Positions 21,364-31,388 of a stretch of DNA of 64,000 nucleotides are shown in pieces. Within the stretch, counting starts at the first letter, position 1; each line of letters begins with the position of its first letter. Both the position numbers and the translations under genes were made by a program. The notes beneath the pieces are model-generated. The model ran no database searches, was not told where the DNA came from, and saw only the letters and a list, made by a program, of their open reading frames with translations. The DNA lies in contig NZ_CANMSY010000002.1 of assembly GCF_947500705.1 (NCBI RefSeq), forward strand, positions 310,001 through 374,000. The letters run 5' to 3'. This stretch comes from an uncultured Brachybacterium sp. (GTDB taxonomy: Bacteria; Actinomycetota; Actinomycetes; Actinomycetales; Dermabacteraceae).

Positions 21364-22140
21364 TCAGGGCTGCGGGTCCCCGTCCCGGGCCTGCTCCTTG
21401 CCACCGAGCACCCTCCGCACCCGATCGAACTCCGCCTGGAATGCGGCGTCGTCGTGCGCGTACTCCTCGCGCCAGGGCATGCCGAGACGCTCTGCGAGCT
21501 CCCGGTGGGAGCGGTCCCGGCGTGCCCGACGGTTCTCCCGCTGCAGCTCGGCCCGGGGCGGGGCGGGGCGCAGACCGGCCGCACCCTGCAGGGTGCGCAG
21601 TCCGTCGAACGAGGCGGCATCCCAGCCCACCTCGGGGATCACCCACTGCTGCACAGGCTGACCTGCTCCGCCCGGCCCCCTGATCCCGATCAGGGCCATC
21701 CCCCCGCGTTCCGCCTCCCCCACCGCATGCTCGACGCTCGACAGTGACGCCCGCTGGATGATGCGCAGACCCTTGCGCAGGGCGACGCTCCCCTGCTCCT
21801 CATCCAGCAGCACCACCCGCTGTGTCAGCAGCAGCGGCACCAGCGCCCACAGCGCGAACAGTGCCCACAGCAGCAGCGCACCGAGCAGCAGCTGCACCCA
21901 GGCAGGGTCCAGCAGCTGCTCGAGCAGGCCGTCCTGTCCGGCGCGCAGCCGGGAGCGGCGCCACTCCTGGATCCCGGCCCCGGCGAAAGGGCTCAGCAGC
22001 AGCGAGACCAGCGGCAGGCCGATCAGGGCGCCGGGGGTGTAGCGAGCCCGCACGGTGGGGCCGACGATCACCGTGCCTGCCCGGGTGCGCCGGGGTGCGG
22101 GAGCCGAGTCGGTGGTCTCGGGAGTGCGGGGGACGGTCAC
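21364..22140 (-). CDS. PH-like membrane protein with PWR motif
   Basis: This 258-residue protein has two hydrophobic hairpin helices (IGLPLVSLLLSPFAG and LLLGALLLWALFALWALVPLLL), then a beta-rich stretch typical of bacterial PH-like domains, and a C-terminal helical tail with LAERLGMPWREEY. That PWR motif relates it to the genes at 12765 and 13292. Its GTG overlaps the stop of the RluA gene (GTGA), so it is the last gene of a three-gene operon. Function unknown. Confidence 0.75.
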   Translation of the reverse strand: MTVPRTPETTDSAPAPRRTRAGTVIVGPTVRARYTPGALIGLPLVSLLLSPFAGAGIQEWRRSRLRAGQDGLLEQLLDPAWVQLLLGALLLWALFALWALVPLLLTQRVVLLDEEQGSVALRKGLRIIQRASLSSVEHAVGEAERGGMALIGIRGPGGAGQPVQQWVIPEVGWDAASFDGLRTLQGAAGLRPAPPRAELQRENRRARRDRSHRELAERLGMPWREEYAHDDAAFQAEFDRVRRVLGGKEQARDGDPQP

Positions 22141-23174
22141 GGTCTCAGGGTACGAGACCCTGCGTCGAGCGTCTGGGAGCTGCGGAAGTCCCGCTGCTCC
22201 CCGGTGATCGGATCCACGAAGCGGAGGCGGCGCGCGAGCAGCTGCAGGGGCAGTTCCTCCGGCCAGACCTGCGAGGACGGGCGAGGCCTCTGAACGGGCC
22301 AGTAGAGGTCCTCCCCGAGGATCGGCGCACCCCGCGAACTGAGCTGGACGCGCAGCTGATGGGTGCGGCCGGTGCGCGGTCGCAGGAGCACCGACAGCAC
22401 CCCGGCGGCCTCTCCTGGAGCCGGGGCGATCACCTCGAGCTCGCTCTCGGCGTTGGGCACCCCGGGCAGCACCTGCGCGGTCAGCTCTCCTCGGCGCTTG
22501 ACCAGGTGGTCCCGCAGCGAGCAGGTCTCCCCCAGCTGACCTGGCAGGGACGACGTGGCGGAGGGGAGGAGCCGTGCTTCGTACTCCTTGCCCACCTCCG
22601 CCCGGGCGAACAGCTGCTGATACGCGGAGCGCTCATGGGGATGGATCCCGAAGGCGAGCACCCCGGCCGTCCGGCGGTCCAGACGATGCAGCGGCACCAG
22701 AGTCTCGACGCCGGTCCGGCGGCGCAGCCTGACCAGTGCGCTGGCCAGGACGTGTGCACCGCGGGGCATGGTGGCCATATCGTGGGGCTTGTCGAGCACC
22801 AGCAGGTGGTCGTCGTGGTGCAGAATTCTCAGCTCGAGCTCGGGAACCTGCTCAGGGCGCAGCTCGCGATGGAACCACAGCTCATCACCGGGACTGAGCA
22901 GGTCCAGCGGGCTCCAGGCCCGTCCGTCGGCGTCCACGATCTCCCCGGCGGCGAACCGGGCAGGAAGCGGGGTGGCCTCCGGGGCGGTGAGCGCCGGGAA
23001 TCGTCGTGCGAGAGCCTCGAGGGCGGTACCGGCAGAGATCTCGCCGTGTGGCACTCGCCAGTGCACGGCATCCAGGCCCTCGCGCTGCGGCAGCGGTGGA
23101 GGCCGCCGACGGGCACGCCGTCGCGCCGCGCGCCCGGGACGGCCCGAGCCGGCACGCTCCGGGGCTCCGCTCAC
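22137..23174 (-). CDS. RluA-family pseudouridine synthase
   Basis: This 345-residue enzyme isomerises uridine to pseudouridine in rRNA or tRNA. The catalytic motif HRLDRRTAG places the nucleophilic Asp at residue 166, preceded by LLVLDKPHDMATMPRG. Later segments (RTGRTHQLRVQLSSRGAPI and GEDLYW) match the family. The N-terminal 30 residues are Arg/Pro-rich. The GTG at 23174 makes a GTGA overlap with the upstream stop, so I prefer it to GTG 23183. The target base cannot be told from sequence. Confidence 0.92.
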   Translation of the reverse strand: MSGAPERAGSGRPGRAARRRARRRPPPLPQREGLDAVHWRVPHGEISAGTALEALARRFPALTAPEATPLPARFAAGEIVDADGRAWSPLDLLSPGDELWFHRELRPEQVPELELRILHHDDHLLVLDKPHDMATMPRGAHVLASALVRLRRRTGVETLVPLHRLDRRTAGVLAFGIHPHERSAYQQLFARAEVGKEYEARLLPSATSSLPGQLGETCSLRDHLVKRRGELTAQVLPGVPNAESELEVIAPAPGEAAGVLSVLLRPRTGRTHQLRVQLSSRGAPILGEDLYWPVQRPRPSSQVWPEELPLQLLARRLRFVDPITGEQRDFRSSQTLDAGSRTLRP

Positions 23175-23875
23175 AGCCCCCACACGACGAAGGTCAGCAC
23201 ATTGTGGCCGATATAGAACAGCAGCAGGGCCAGCAGCAACGGGTTGGGGTGGCGATCGACGAAGCTCATCGCCTGCGGTGCCTGCCGCTTCAGCTCGGCG
23301 GGCGTGATCGCGTCGATGTGCACGATGCCGACCCCGGCCTCCCGTGCCCGGCGGAGCGTCATCTCCTGGGCTCGCTGGCCGAAGAAGCGGCTCGAGACGG
23401 CGAGGATGCGACGTCCCTGCGGGTCCAGGACGTAGACGCCGTCGTAGGCGGTCTCGGGGGCATCGAGCGTTTCGGCGGCACCCGCGCCGCGGTCGATGTC
23501 ACGCACCGCGATGACCTGCCCGACCTCGTTCCAGCGGGTGGTCCGCCTGCGCCGGAACAGGCTGCGCAGCTCGAAGCCGCTCTCGTCGATCTGGAGCCAC
23601 GAGGTGATCACCCGCAGCATCGTCACGGTCACGGTCACCGCGATCAGCACCCAGATCAGCAGCGGCAGGGTGAACACCAGGTCGTGCATCAGCAGCGGAT
23701 CGTGCCAGAGCCTCTGCCCGACGAAGCTGATGATCACCAGGAACTCGAGCACCACCAGGAACACGAAGCCCACCACCAGGGAGCCGATCACCACGGAGGC
23801 GGGCGGTCCGTACGTCCGGGTGGGGAGGTCTCCATCCTGAGCCGGGATCGCGGCATCCGGTGTACTGATCACCAC
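23171..23875 (-). CDS. Membrane protein with PH-like domain
   Basis: This 234-residue protein has two N-terminal helices (VVIGSLVVGFVFLVVLEFLV and LVFTLPLLIWVLIAVTVTVT), a beta-rich module around DESGFELRSLFRRRRTTRW typical of actinobacterial PH-like domains, and a C-terminal helix (NPLLLALLLFYIGHNVLTFV). GGAGGGAA precedes the GTG at 23875. It heads an operon with the pseudouridine synthase and another PH-like protein through four-base overlaps. Function unknown. Confidence 0.8.
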   Translation of the reverse strand: MVISTPDAAIPAQDGDLPTRTYGPPASVVIGSLVVGFVFLVVLEFLVIISFVGQRLWHDPLLMHDLVFTLPLLIWVLIAVTVTVTMLRVITSWLQIDESGFELRSLFRRRRTTRWNEVGQVIAVRDIDRGAGAAETLDAPETAYDGVYVLDPQGRRILAVSSRFFGQRAQEMTLRRAREAGVGIVHIDAITPAELKRQAPQAMSFVDRHPNPLLLALLLFYIGHNVLTFVVWGL

Positions 23876-23934
23876 TGTTCCCTCCGACCATCGATCTGGC
23901 TGTGACTCAGCCCATCTTATGCCGTGGGACCGTC

Positions 23935-24168
23935 ATGCAGACGCAGCACACCGTTCCCCGGACACGTCGCCGGCCCGGCGTCCCACCAGCGGCGATGATC
24001 GATGTCGTCACTCGTGGCAGGTGGTGCGATCCCGGGCAGCCCTCGTTCCGAAGGTCGGCACGGGGGTCTCCACTGACGGGTCTGCGCGTCATATCCCTGC
24101 TCCACGAACTCCCGGGAGACGTCCTCGAGAGCTGGGCCGACGATCTGCTCCGAGAACTGAGCGACTGA
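23935..24168 (+). CDS. Possible small protein, 77 residues
   Basis: This is an open frame opposite in direction to its neighbours. The first half is basic and unremarkable. The second half, including LRVISLLHELPGDVLESWA, looks like an amphipathic helix with G/C-rich third positions. No good ribosome site or promoter spacing is visible. It fills the 428-base gap before groEL. It may be a chance ORF. Confidence 0.35.
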   Translation: MQTQHTVPRTRRRPGVPPAAMIDVVTRGRWCDPGQPSFRRSARGSPLTGLRVISLLHELPGDVLESWADDLLRELSD

Positions 24169-24220
24169 TCGGTCGCTCGGGTGCGACGCATCGTGCTCAC
24201 CCCTGCGGGCCACGGCATGA

Positions 24221-24266
24221 CGAAGGGGCGGACGGCCCGGGTCTCCCCGGGCTGTCCGCCCCTTCG
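24221..24266 (-). terminator. Terminator hairpin downstream of groEL
   Basis: Arms of about 20 bases (starting CGAAGGGGCGGAC and ending GTCCGCCCCTTCG) pair with one mismatch around a short TCTCC loop. It lies 38 bases past the groEL stop. No T-run follows. Confidence 0.8.
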
Positions 24267-24303
24267 GTGCGAGCCCGCTCAGCGCCGGCTCACGTCGATC
24301 AGA

Positions 24304-26214
<1,911 letters not shown>

Positions 26215-26311
26215 TCATGAAGAGATGACTCTGCTTGAGTTCTGGGTGACGGGATCCGGTCCCGATCGTCGTCGCGGTGCCGACCGGGGGAAGATCCCAC
26301 TGCGGCAGTCT

Positions 26312-26338
26312 CTGGCACTCTCGGCCGTCGACTGCCAA
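26312..26338. promoter_or_regulatory. Second, degenerate CIRCE-like operator
   Basis: CTGGCACTC-N9-GACTGCCAA keeps the nine-base spacer of CIRCE but has weaker arms. It lies just downstream of the predicted groES transcription start, where a bound HrcA would also block transcription. Confidence 0.5.
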
Positions 26339-26346
26339 CGAGCCCC

Positions 26347-26376
26347 ACTGTAGAACGTTCGCTGGCACTCATGCAA
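26347..26376 (-). promoter_or_regulatory. groES-groEL promoter
   Basis: On the minus strand, TTGCAT (26371-26376) and TACAGT (26347-26352) are separated by 18 bases. The -35 lies inside the first CIRCE element, so HrcA would exclude RNA polymerase. Confidence 0.65.
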
Positions 26377-26388
26377 GACGAGTGCTAA
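26362..26388. promoter_or_regulatory. CIRCE operator (HrcA site)
   Basis: CTGGCACTC-N9-GAGTGCTAA closely matches the consensus TTAGCACTC-N9-GAGTGCTAA, with two substitutions in the left arm. This is the classical heat-shock operator bound by HrcA. Confidence 0.92.
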
Positions 26389-26404
26389 ACGGCGGCAGCT
26401 CCGC

Positions 26405-26432
26405 CCGTCGGTGGCACTCCGTGCACCGACGG
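26405..26432 (-). terminator. Hairpin downstream of the 26454 gene
   Basis: CCGTCGGTG (26405-26413) pairs perfectly with CACCGACGG (26424-26432) around a 10-base loop. It lies 22 bases after the stop of the unknown membrane-protein gene and before the groES promoter. Confidence 0.55.
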
Positions 26433-26453
26433 CGCCGGGCTCGGCGGAGCCGG

Positions 26454-27923
26454 TCACACGCCCGGCGCCGCCGCGAGCCTCGCGCCGCGCGCGACTCCCC
26501 GTCGGTGACCGAGCAGCCAGATCGGCGTCGGGAGCACCAGCACCACCACGAACTCCCACCCCAGGTGCCCCGCCCCGAGCAGGTCGACCCCGCAGAGCTG
26601 GAGAACGCCGATCAGCAGCCCCATCCACAGCGGCCCGGCCATGACTGCGACGGCCGCACCGTCGGCCGCCCGCGCCGCGCCGCGCCGGGCACTCCGTGCG
26701 GGATGCACACGATGCTCCCAGGCGGGCGCGGAGGGCACGGCCAGCTCGGCACGGTCGACCCGCTCGATGACCGCGGACGCGTGGGCGAGGATGCCGGTGA
26801 GGACGGCGACGGCGAACGCGGGCAGCAGCTGGAGCGCGCTGAGCAGCACCGGATCGCCCCCGGCCACGGACCTCGGGGACATGCCGGGATCGAGGATCCC
26901 GCCCACGAGGCGCAGGATCCAGAACATCATCGCGACGGTCCCCGCCCACAGCAGCCCCGCCTGGATCAGGTGCCGTCGCCGCACCGGGTCGCGCGCGTCG
27001 CGCGCGTCGATCGCCCGGCGGTCGCGGCGACGCGACTCGACCGCCTCCTCCCGCCGTCGCAGCTGTTCCGCATCGAGCTCGACGCCGTCGACGCCCACAC
27101 TGCGGGTCGTGGTGCTCCCGGACCGCTCCTCGGGCGGCACCCACTTCTCCCGGCGCTGTGCGAGTCCGGCACCGAGCGCCGCCACGAGCACCGGGCGCGA
27201 GGCCAGCAGGCGCAGCGGGAGGAGGCGGTCCAGGGTGGGTCGGGGCACGGCCAGCAGGACATCCGCGATCCGGCCCGCCTCCCCCGGGGCCGGCTCCCAG
27301 GGGCGGGTCTCGAGGGCCAGCGATTCGAGGTCGAGCTCCTCGTCGTCCGCGATCTGCTCGAGGCGCACACCGAGCGCCTCGAATCCGTGCGCTGCGACCT
27401 GCTCCAGGTCAGCGTCTGCGAGGATCCGCCGCAGGCGCCGGAGGGCCTCGCGCAGCGCCCGCTGGTCCAGGCCGATGAGCTCGGTGCGGACCCGATGCGC
27501 AGACAGGGCCTCCAGCACCTCGGGTGCCAGGTCGAGCAGGACGTCGGTGACGTCCCGGGCCCATCGCACCGCCTGCGAGGCGGGGAGCACGCGCTCGAAC
27601 CCGACCGGGCCTCTCTCCTCGATGCCGCGGAACATGGCGTCGAGCTGCGCGCCCAGACGCTCGAGGTCCTCCTCGGTCCGCACGCCCTCGAGCCGAGGCA
27701 GCTCGAGCTTGGCCGCGCCGAGCACGGTGCGGGCCTCGTCGAGCACCGCCTGGACCTCGGAGAGCCGGCGCACGCTCTCGGGGCGCACCCCGAGGGCGAT
27801 CAGCAGCTGGCCGAGCGCGACCCACAGGAATGTCTCGTCCAGGAGGCCCCGCAGCCAGTCGGGGAGCGGCGCGGTCCGCCTGGTCGTCCTCACCCGGAGG
27901 CGTCCGGACCGCCCGTTCTCCAT
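26454..27923 (-). CDS. Large membrane protein of unknown family, paralog 2
   Basis: This 489-residue protein has a soluble, mainly helical N-terminal half containing WLRGLLDETFLWVALGQLL, ALGVRPESVRRLSEVQAVL and RPTLDRLLPLRLLASRPVL. A Trp-Val-Pro-Pro-Glu-Glu-Arg element and a basic stretch follow, and the C-terminal part holds four hydrophobic helices, for example LLWAGTVAMMFWILRLVGGI. It is clearly homologous along its length to the adjacent 27890 gene. I do not recognise the family. The start at 27923 has AGGA upstream and overlaps the preceding gene by 34 bases, so the pair is co-transcribed. Confidence 0.8.
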   Translation of the reverse strand: MENGRSGRLRVRTTRRTAPLPDWLRGLLDETFLWVALGQLLIALGVRPESVRRLSEVQAVLDEARTVLGAAKLELPRLEGVRTEEDLERLGAQLDAMFRGIEERGPVGFERVLPASQAVRWARDVTDVLLDLAPEVLEALSAHRVRTELIGLDQRALREALRRLRRILADADLEQVAAHGFEALGVRLEQIADDEELDLESLALETRPWEPAPGEAGRIADVLLAVPRPTLDRLLPLRLLASRPVLVAALGAGLAQRREKWVPPEERSGSTTTRSVGVDGVELDAEQLRRREEAVESRRRDRRAIDARDARDPVRRRHLIQAGLLWAGTVAMMFWILRLVGGILDPGMSPRSVAGGDPVLLSALQLLPAFAVAVLTGILAHASAVIERVDRAELAVPSAPAWEHRVHPARSARRGAARAADGAAVAVMAGPLWMGLLIGVLQLCGVDLLGAGHLGWEFVVVLVLPTPIWLLGHRRGVARGARLAAAPGV

Positions 27924-29419
27924 GGGTCCATCCTGACAGTCCCGGACGCCGGCACCGGCACCGGCACCGGCACCGGCCGCAGGGTCCGTGCCCGCGCCTC
28001 GCCCCGCGACAGGCCGAGGATCCCGCTGAGCACCACGGCCACCGCAGGCAGGGCAAGAGCCCATAGCGCCCACCATCCGATGTCTCCGTCCTCATTCCGC
28101 CAGGGGCCGAACCCATGCCACGGGAATGTGTCCTTCGCATCGAACAGGAGTACCGCCAGGTACGGCAGGAAGAACGGCACGATGCTCACCGCCGAGCCCC
28201 AGCGCGCCGCGCGCACCCGTGCTCGGCGGGCGGGCGTGGCGTCGGCGACGGTGCGCATCCGCGGCTGCACCAGTTCTGCCTGATCGATCGGGCCGAACCA
28301 CGCTGACCAATAGGAGAGCGGCACGACGACGAGCAGCGCCAGCACCGTCGGTCCCGGCCAGAGCGGCGCGAGCTCCGCGGACCTGCCGAGGATCCGCGGC
28401 AGGTCGACTCCGCCGGCTCCGAGGAGCCACAGCAGGATCCAGCCGACGACGACCAGGCTCATGCCCCACAGACCCGCCGTCCACGCGATCAGCGCCCGCT
28501 GAGCGCCGGGCCGCGCATCCCGCTCGTCGACCTGCCGGAAGAACGCGGTGTGAGCCCGCCGCCATCGACGCTCGACGTCCTGCTGGCGGTTCCCCTCCTC
28601 CTCGCCGGGGTCGGGTCGCTCTCCCGGCGGAATCCATTCCTTTCGGAGCTGCTCGAGTCCCTTGGTGAGCGCTGCGGTCAGCACGAGCCGTGAGGAGAGC
28701 AGGCGCAGGGGCAGCAGCCTGTCGAGGGTCTCGCGCGGCAGCGATCGGATCACCCCGACCAGGCGGCCCACCTCGCCGAGGCGCGGGGCGCGAGGCCTGG
28801 TCTCGAGCTCCGAGAAGGCAGTGAGACCTTCGTCCGCTGTGAGCACCTCGAGGTATCGGCCGAGAGCCGTATAGCCCTCTGCGGCGGCCGCATCGAGCTC
28901 GGCGCCGGCGAGGATCTCGCGCAGTCTGACGATCAGTGCCTGCGCGGCACGGTGGTCCACGCCGATCAGCTCCGGACGGATCCTCAGGCTCCGCAGACTG
29001 CCCAGTGTCTCCTCGAGGAGGTCGAGCACGACGGCGCCTGCCTCGCGGGCCCAGCTCACGGCGCGCGGGGCCGGCAGGATGGCGCTGAGCTCCTCCTCGG
29101 TGATTTGATGGGACTCGAAGTCGCTCCGCGCGTCCTCGAAGCGCTCGAGGTCACGATCGGTCTCGATGCCTTCGAGGCGGGGGATCTCATGTCCGGCGCG
29201 CCCGAAGACGTCCCGGGCCTCCTCGAGGAGCGCCTGGACCCGGGAGAGCCGGCGCACACTGTCAGGACGCACGCCCAGGGCCAGCAGCAGTTGGCCGATC
29301 GCGACCCAGAGGAACGTCTCGTCCAGGAGCCCGCGGACCCAGCGGGGCAGTCGATCGCCACCCCGGGATCCCTGATCCAGGAACCGCTCCACGAACCGAT
29401 CCAGCAGCCAGTCGCGCAT
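27890..29419 (-). CDS. Large membrane protein of unknown family, paralog 1
   Basis: This 509-residue protein shares its layout with the downstream paralog. A helical N-terminal region has WVRGLLDETFLWVAIGQLLL, ALGVRPDSVRRLSRVQALL, PRETLDRLLPLRLLSSR and EWIPPGER. Four helices follow, such as GMSLVVVGWILLWLLG and WALWALALPAVAVVLSGILG. The tail contains a Val-Pro repeat encoded by 6-base repeats. ATG 29419 follows AGAGG; the open frame reaches 29461 without support. Function unknown; a membrane-anchored pair made by tandem duplication is the most that can be said. Confidence 0.8.
   Translation of the reverse strand: MRDWLLDRFVERFLDQGSRGGDRLPRWVRGLLDETFLWVAIGQLLLALGVRPDSVRRLSRVQALLEEARDVFGRAGHEIPRLEGIETDRDLERFEDARSDFESHQITEEELSAILPAPRAVSWAREAGAVVLDLLEETLGSLRSLRIRPELIGVDHRAAQALIVRLREILAGAELDAAAAEGYTALGRYLEVLTADEGLTAFSELETRPRAPRLGEVGRLVGVIRSLPRETLDRLLPLRLLSSRLVLTAALTKGLEQLRKEWIPPGERPDPGEEEGNRQQDVERRWRRAHTAFFRQVDERDARPGAQRALIAWTAGLWGMSLVVVGWILLWLLGAGGVDLPRILGRSAELAPLWPGPTVLALLVVVPLSYWSAWFGPIDQAELVQPRMRTVADATPARRARVRAARWGSAVSIVPFFLPYLAVLLFDAKDTFPWHGFGPWRNEDGDIGWWALWALALPAVAVVLSGILGLSRGEARARTLRPVPVPVPVPASGTVRMDPWRTGGPDASG
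27951..27974. repeat. Coding 6-base tandem repeat, four copies
   Basis: GGCACC is repeated four times in the 3' end of the gene at 27890, encoding Val-Pro dipeptides (minus strand). Confidence 0.85.
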
Positions 29420-29525
29420 GGGGTGCAACCTCTCGTAAAGATCTGACGAGCACCAGGTCACACACTTCTTGTGAGGCTGGCAACTTGCAGGACCGGAGCG
29501 AGTGCGGAGTCTCCCGGCCGCGGGA

Positions 29526-29531
29526 TATAAC
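29526..29531 (+). promoter_or_regulatory. Possible -10 element of the 57-residue gene
   Basis: TATAAC stands out in a very GC-rich surrounding, 80 bases before the ATG at 29612. No clear -35 is visible at the right distance. Confidence 0.4.
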
Positions 29532-29611
29532 AGAAGTATCGACGACGTCGTGGCACCTGCGATCCAGGGCCCGGCCGATCACTCCACTCCGAACCGAAGG
29601 GGACCCCGATC

Positions 29612-29785
29612 ATGACCTTCCTCCGCTCTCTCAGCTCCGCACTGGGCCGACTCTCCGACCGCATGCAGGGTCAGGACGTCGAGCGCCACAACGCCGTCCC
29701 GAACAATCGCCTCGGCGGGGACTACGCCGCGGTGGCACGGGCGCGCAGCAGCCAGGGCATCACCTCCCTCGGCATGAGCCGCTGA
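29612..29785 (+). CDS. Small protein, 57 residues, unknown function
   Basis: The frame MTFLRSLSSALGRLSDRMQG to SLGMSR is short but well supported. AAGGGGA precedes the ATG, third codon positions are strongly G/C, a -10-like TATAAC lies upstream and a true T-ended hairpin follows. The N-terminus could form an amphipathic basic helix; the rest is polar. No membrane segment or cysteine is present. It is transcribed away from the unknown membrane-protein pair. Confidence 0.7.
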   Translation: MTFLRSLSSALGRLSDRMQGQDVERHNAVPNNRLGGDYAAVARARSSQGITSLGMSR

Positions 29786-29805
29786 CCTCCCCGAGCGCGC
29801 CCACG

Positions 29806-29836
29806 AAGCCCCTGCAGAATTCCTCTGCAGGGGCTT
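29806..29836 (+). terminator. Rho-independent terminator of the 57-residue gene
   Basis: AAGCCCCTGCAGA and TCTGCAGGGGCTT form a perfect 13-base stem with a five-base loop, ending in TTT. The A-rich and T-rich ends allow it to act on both strands, so it may also serve the convergent phosphoesterase gene. Confidence 0.8.
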
Positions 29837-29858
29837 TCCCGTCCGCGGATGCCGCCGC

Positions 29859-30713
29859 TCAGCGCCCGGCCGCCTCCACGATCTGCGCGACCTGCTCGGG
29901 GCTGAAGCGGTAGACGGGGAGCTCGGCGTCCCCCGCCGTGTCCCCCAGGTTCGGGAACACGGAGCTGAACACCCGCGGCGCACCCTGGCCCAGCTCGATC
30001 ACGCTCACCCCGGACAGCGCCAGCGCGCGCTCGCTCGCGGCTGCGGTGACCGGGTCCACCACGTTGGTGATCCCCGGGGCGACATGGACCGGGATCCCGG
30101 CGATCGCCCCGTCCATCGCGTGGTGGTAGTGGCCGGAGAGCACGATGCGCGCGTCCGTCCCCTCGAGCACGGCGGCCAGGTCATCGAGGCCGTCGAGGTC
30201 GAGCCCGCGCAGCAGGGTGGTCGCTCCCCTCAGCGGCGGATGGTGGATCGCGAGCACGGTCCCGCCGGCGGCGGGCTCGGCCAGCACGTCTCGCAGCCAC
30301 TGGAGCTGCGCCGACTCGAGATGTCCGTAGCCGGCACCGGGGACGCTCGAGTCCAGCACCACCACCCGTCCTCCCCCGTCGAGGGGCACCACCCTGTCCT
30401 GACGGGCTGCCAGATGCTGTCCGGGGTCGACCTCCTCGCTGTAGACGCGGGAGACGTCATGGTTGCCCATCACCATGGCCAGCGGCGCCCCGAGTGAGGC
30501 GGCGAAGGGGTCGAGGATCTCGTGCAGGAGCCGGTAGCTCGCCGCGGTGCCGTCCTCGGAGGCATCCCCGGTGTGGATCACCACGTCGATGTCGCGCAGG
30601 CCCTCGAGGCGGGCGAGCACGCCGCGCAGGGCGGCGGTCGGGTCGATGCGGTCGTAATGACGGGCCGACGGATCGCCGTAGAGATGGGTGTCGGTCAGGT
30701 GCAGGATGCGCAT
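29859..30713 (-). CDS. Calcineurin-like metallophosphoesterase (CpdA-like)
   Basis: This 284-residue enzyme shows all five metal-binding blocks: the opening LHLTDTHLYGD (Asp-x-His), VIHTGDASEDG, MGNHDVS, AIHHPPLRG and SGHYHHAMDG. The pattern fits cyclic nucleotide phosphodiesterases of the CpdA/Icc group; the natural substrate remains open. The start ATG lies six bases after TACGGT (30720-30725), suggesting a leaderless message. It is not obviously linked to the molybdenum cofactor genes beside it. Confidence 0.9.
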   Translation of the reverse strand: MRILHLTDTHLYGDPSARHYDRIDPTAALRGVLARLEGLRDIDVVIHTGDASEDGTAASYRLLHEILDPFAASLGAPLAMVMGNHDVSRVYSEEVDPGQHLAARQDRVVPLDGGGRVVVLDSSVPGAGYGHLESAQLQWLRDVLAEPAAGGTVLAIHHPPLRGATTLLRGLDLDGLDDLAAVLEGTDARIVLSGHYHHAMDGAIAGIPVHVAPGITNVVDPVTAAASERALALSGVSVIELGQGAPRVFSSVFPNLGDTAGDAELPVYRFSPEQVAQIVEAAGR

Positions 30714-30719
30714 GGGAGC

Positions 30720-30725
30720 ACCGTA
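30720..30725 (-). promoter_or_regulatory. Leaderless -10 element of the phosphoesterase gene
   Basis: TACGGT on the minus strand, six bases before ATG 30713. Confidence 0.55.
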
Positions 30726-30791
30726 GCCATCACAGGTGTCCTGCAGGTGAAGCCCACGGGGTGCGCTGACGGGCCCTCCCGCCGGCCGGGC

Positions 30792-31388
30792 TCAGCCCAG
30801 CGCCCCCACCCATTCGCTCTCGCCATCGTCGAAGACCTGATGCTTCCAGATCGGGACCCGCTGCTTGACGGTGTCGACCAGTTCATCGCAGGCGACGAAA
30901 GCCTGCTTGCGGTGCGGGGCGGCGACGGCGCAGACGAGCGCGGAGTCGCCGATCTCGAGCGGGCCGAACCGGTGGGCGACAGCGATGAGGGTATCGGGAT
31001 AACGTTCGGCGACCTCGCGGGCGACCTCGGTGATCACCTCACCGGCAGTGGGATGGGCGGAGTACTCCAGGCGCTCCACGCCCCGCCCGCCGTCATGGTC
31101 GCGCACCACTCCATCGAAGGTGATCACGGCACCGCAGCGCGGATCGGAGACCGCCTGGACCATCTGTGCCACCGAGATCTCCTCCTGGCGGACCTCGGCG
31201 AGTCGGGCCCGCTCTGCAGCGTCGCCCATCGCGGGATCTCCGGCGATGCGCAGCTGCTCCGCAGCGGTCTCGAAGGGCGTCGTGCCGCGGGTCGGGTCGG
31301 TGCTGGGCGCGGTAGGAGGCTCGGTGGTGGGGCCCGTCGCGCGCTCGGCTGAGGGGGGTTCGCTGCTCGTGGGCTCGGTGCCGTTCAT
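30792..31388 (-). CDS. moaE: Molybdopterin synthase large subunit MoaE
   Basis: With MoaD this subunit converts precursor Z (cPMP) to molybdopterin. The catalytic core is the last 135 residues, with FDGVVRDHDGG, VAHRFGPLEIGDSALVCAV, HRKQAF and KQRVPIWKHQ. The first 55 residues are an unusual Thr/Pro/Glu-rich extension, making the protein 198 residues instead of about 150. Its ATG overlaps the mog stop as ATGA. Last gene of moeA-moaC-mog-moaE. Confidence 0.94.
   Translation of the reverse strand: MNGTEPTSSEPPSAERATGPTTEPPTAPSTDPTRGTTPFETAAEQLRIAGDPAMGDAAERARLAEVRQEEISVAQMVQAVSDPRCGAVITFDGVVRDHDGGRGVERLEYSAHPTAGEVITEVAREVAERYPDTLIAVAHRFGPLEIGDSALVCAVAAPHRKQAFVACDELVDTVKQRVPIWKHQVFDDGESEWVGALG

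Noticed and set aside
26405..26432. Third CIRCE element upstream of groES
   Set aside because: TGGCACTC at 26412-26419 is only a half-site; the surrounding symmetry belongs to a hairpin with CCGTCGGTG arms that better fits a terminator.
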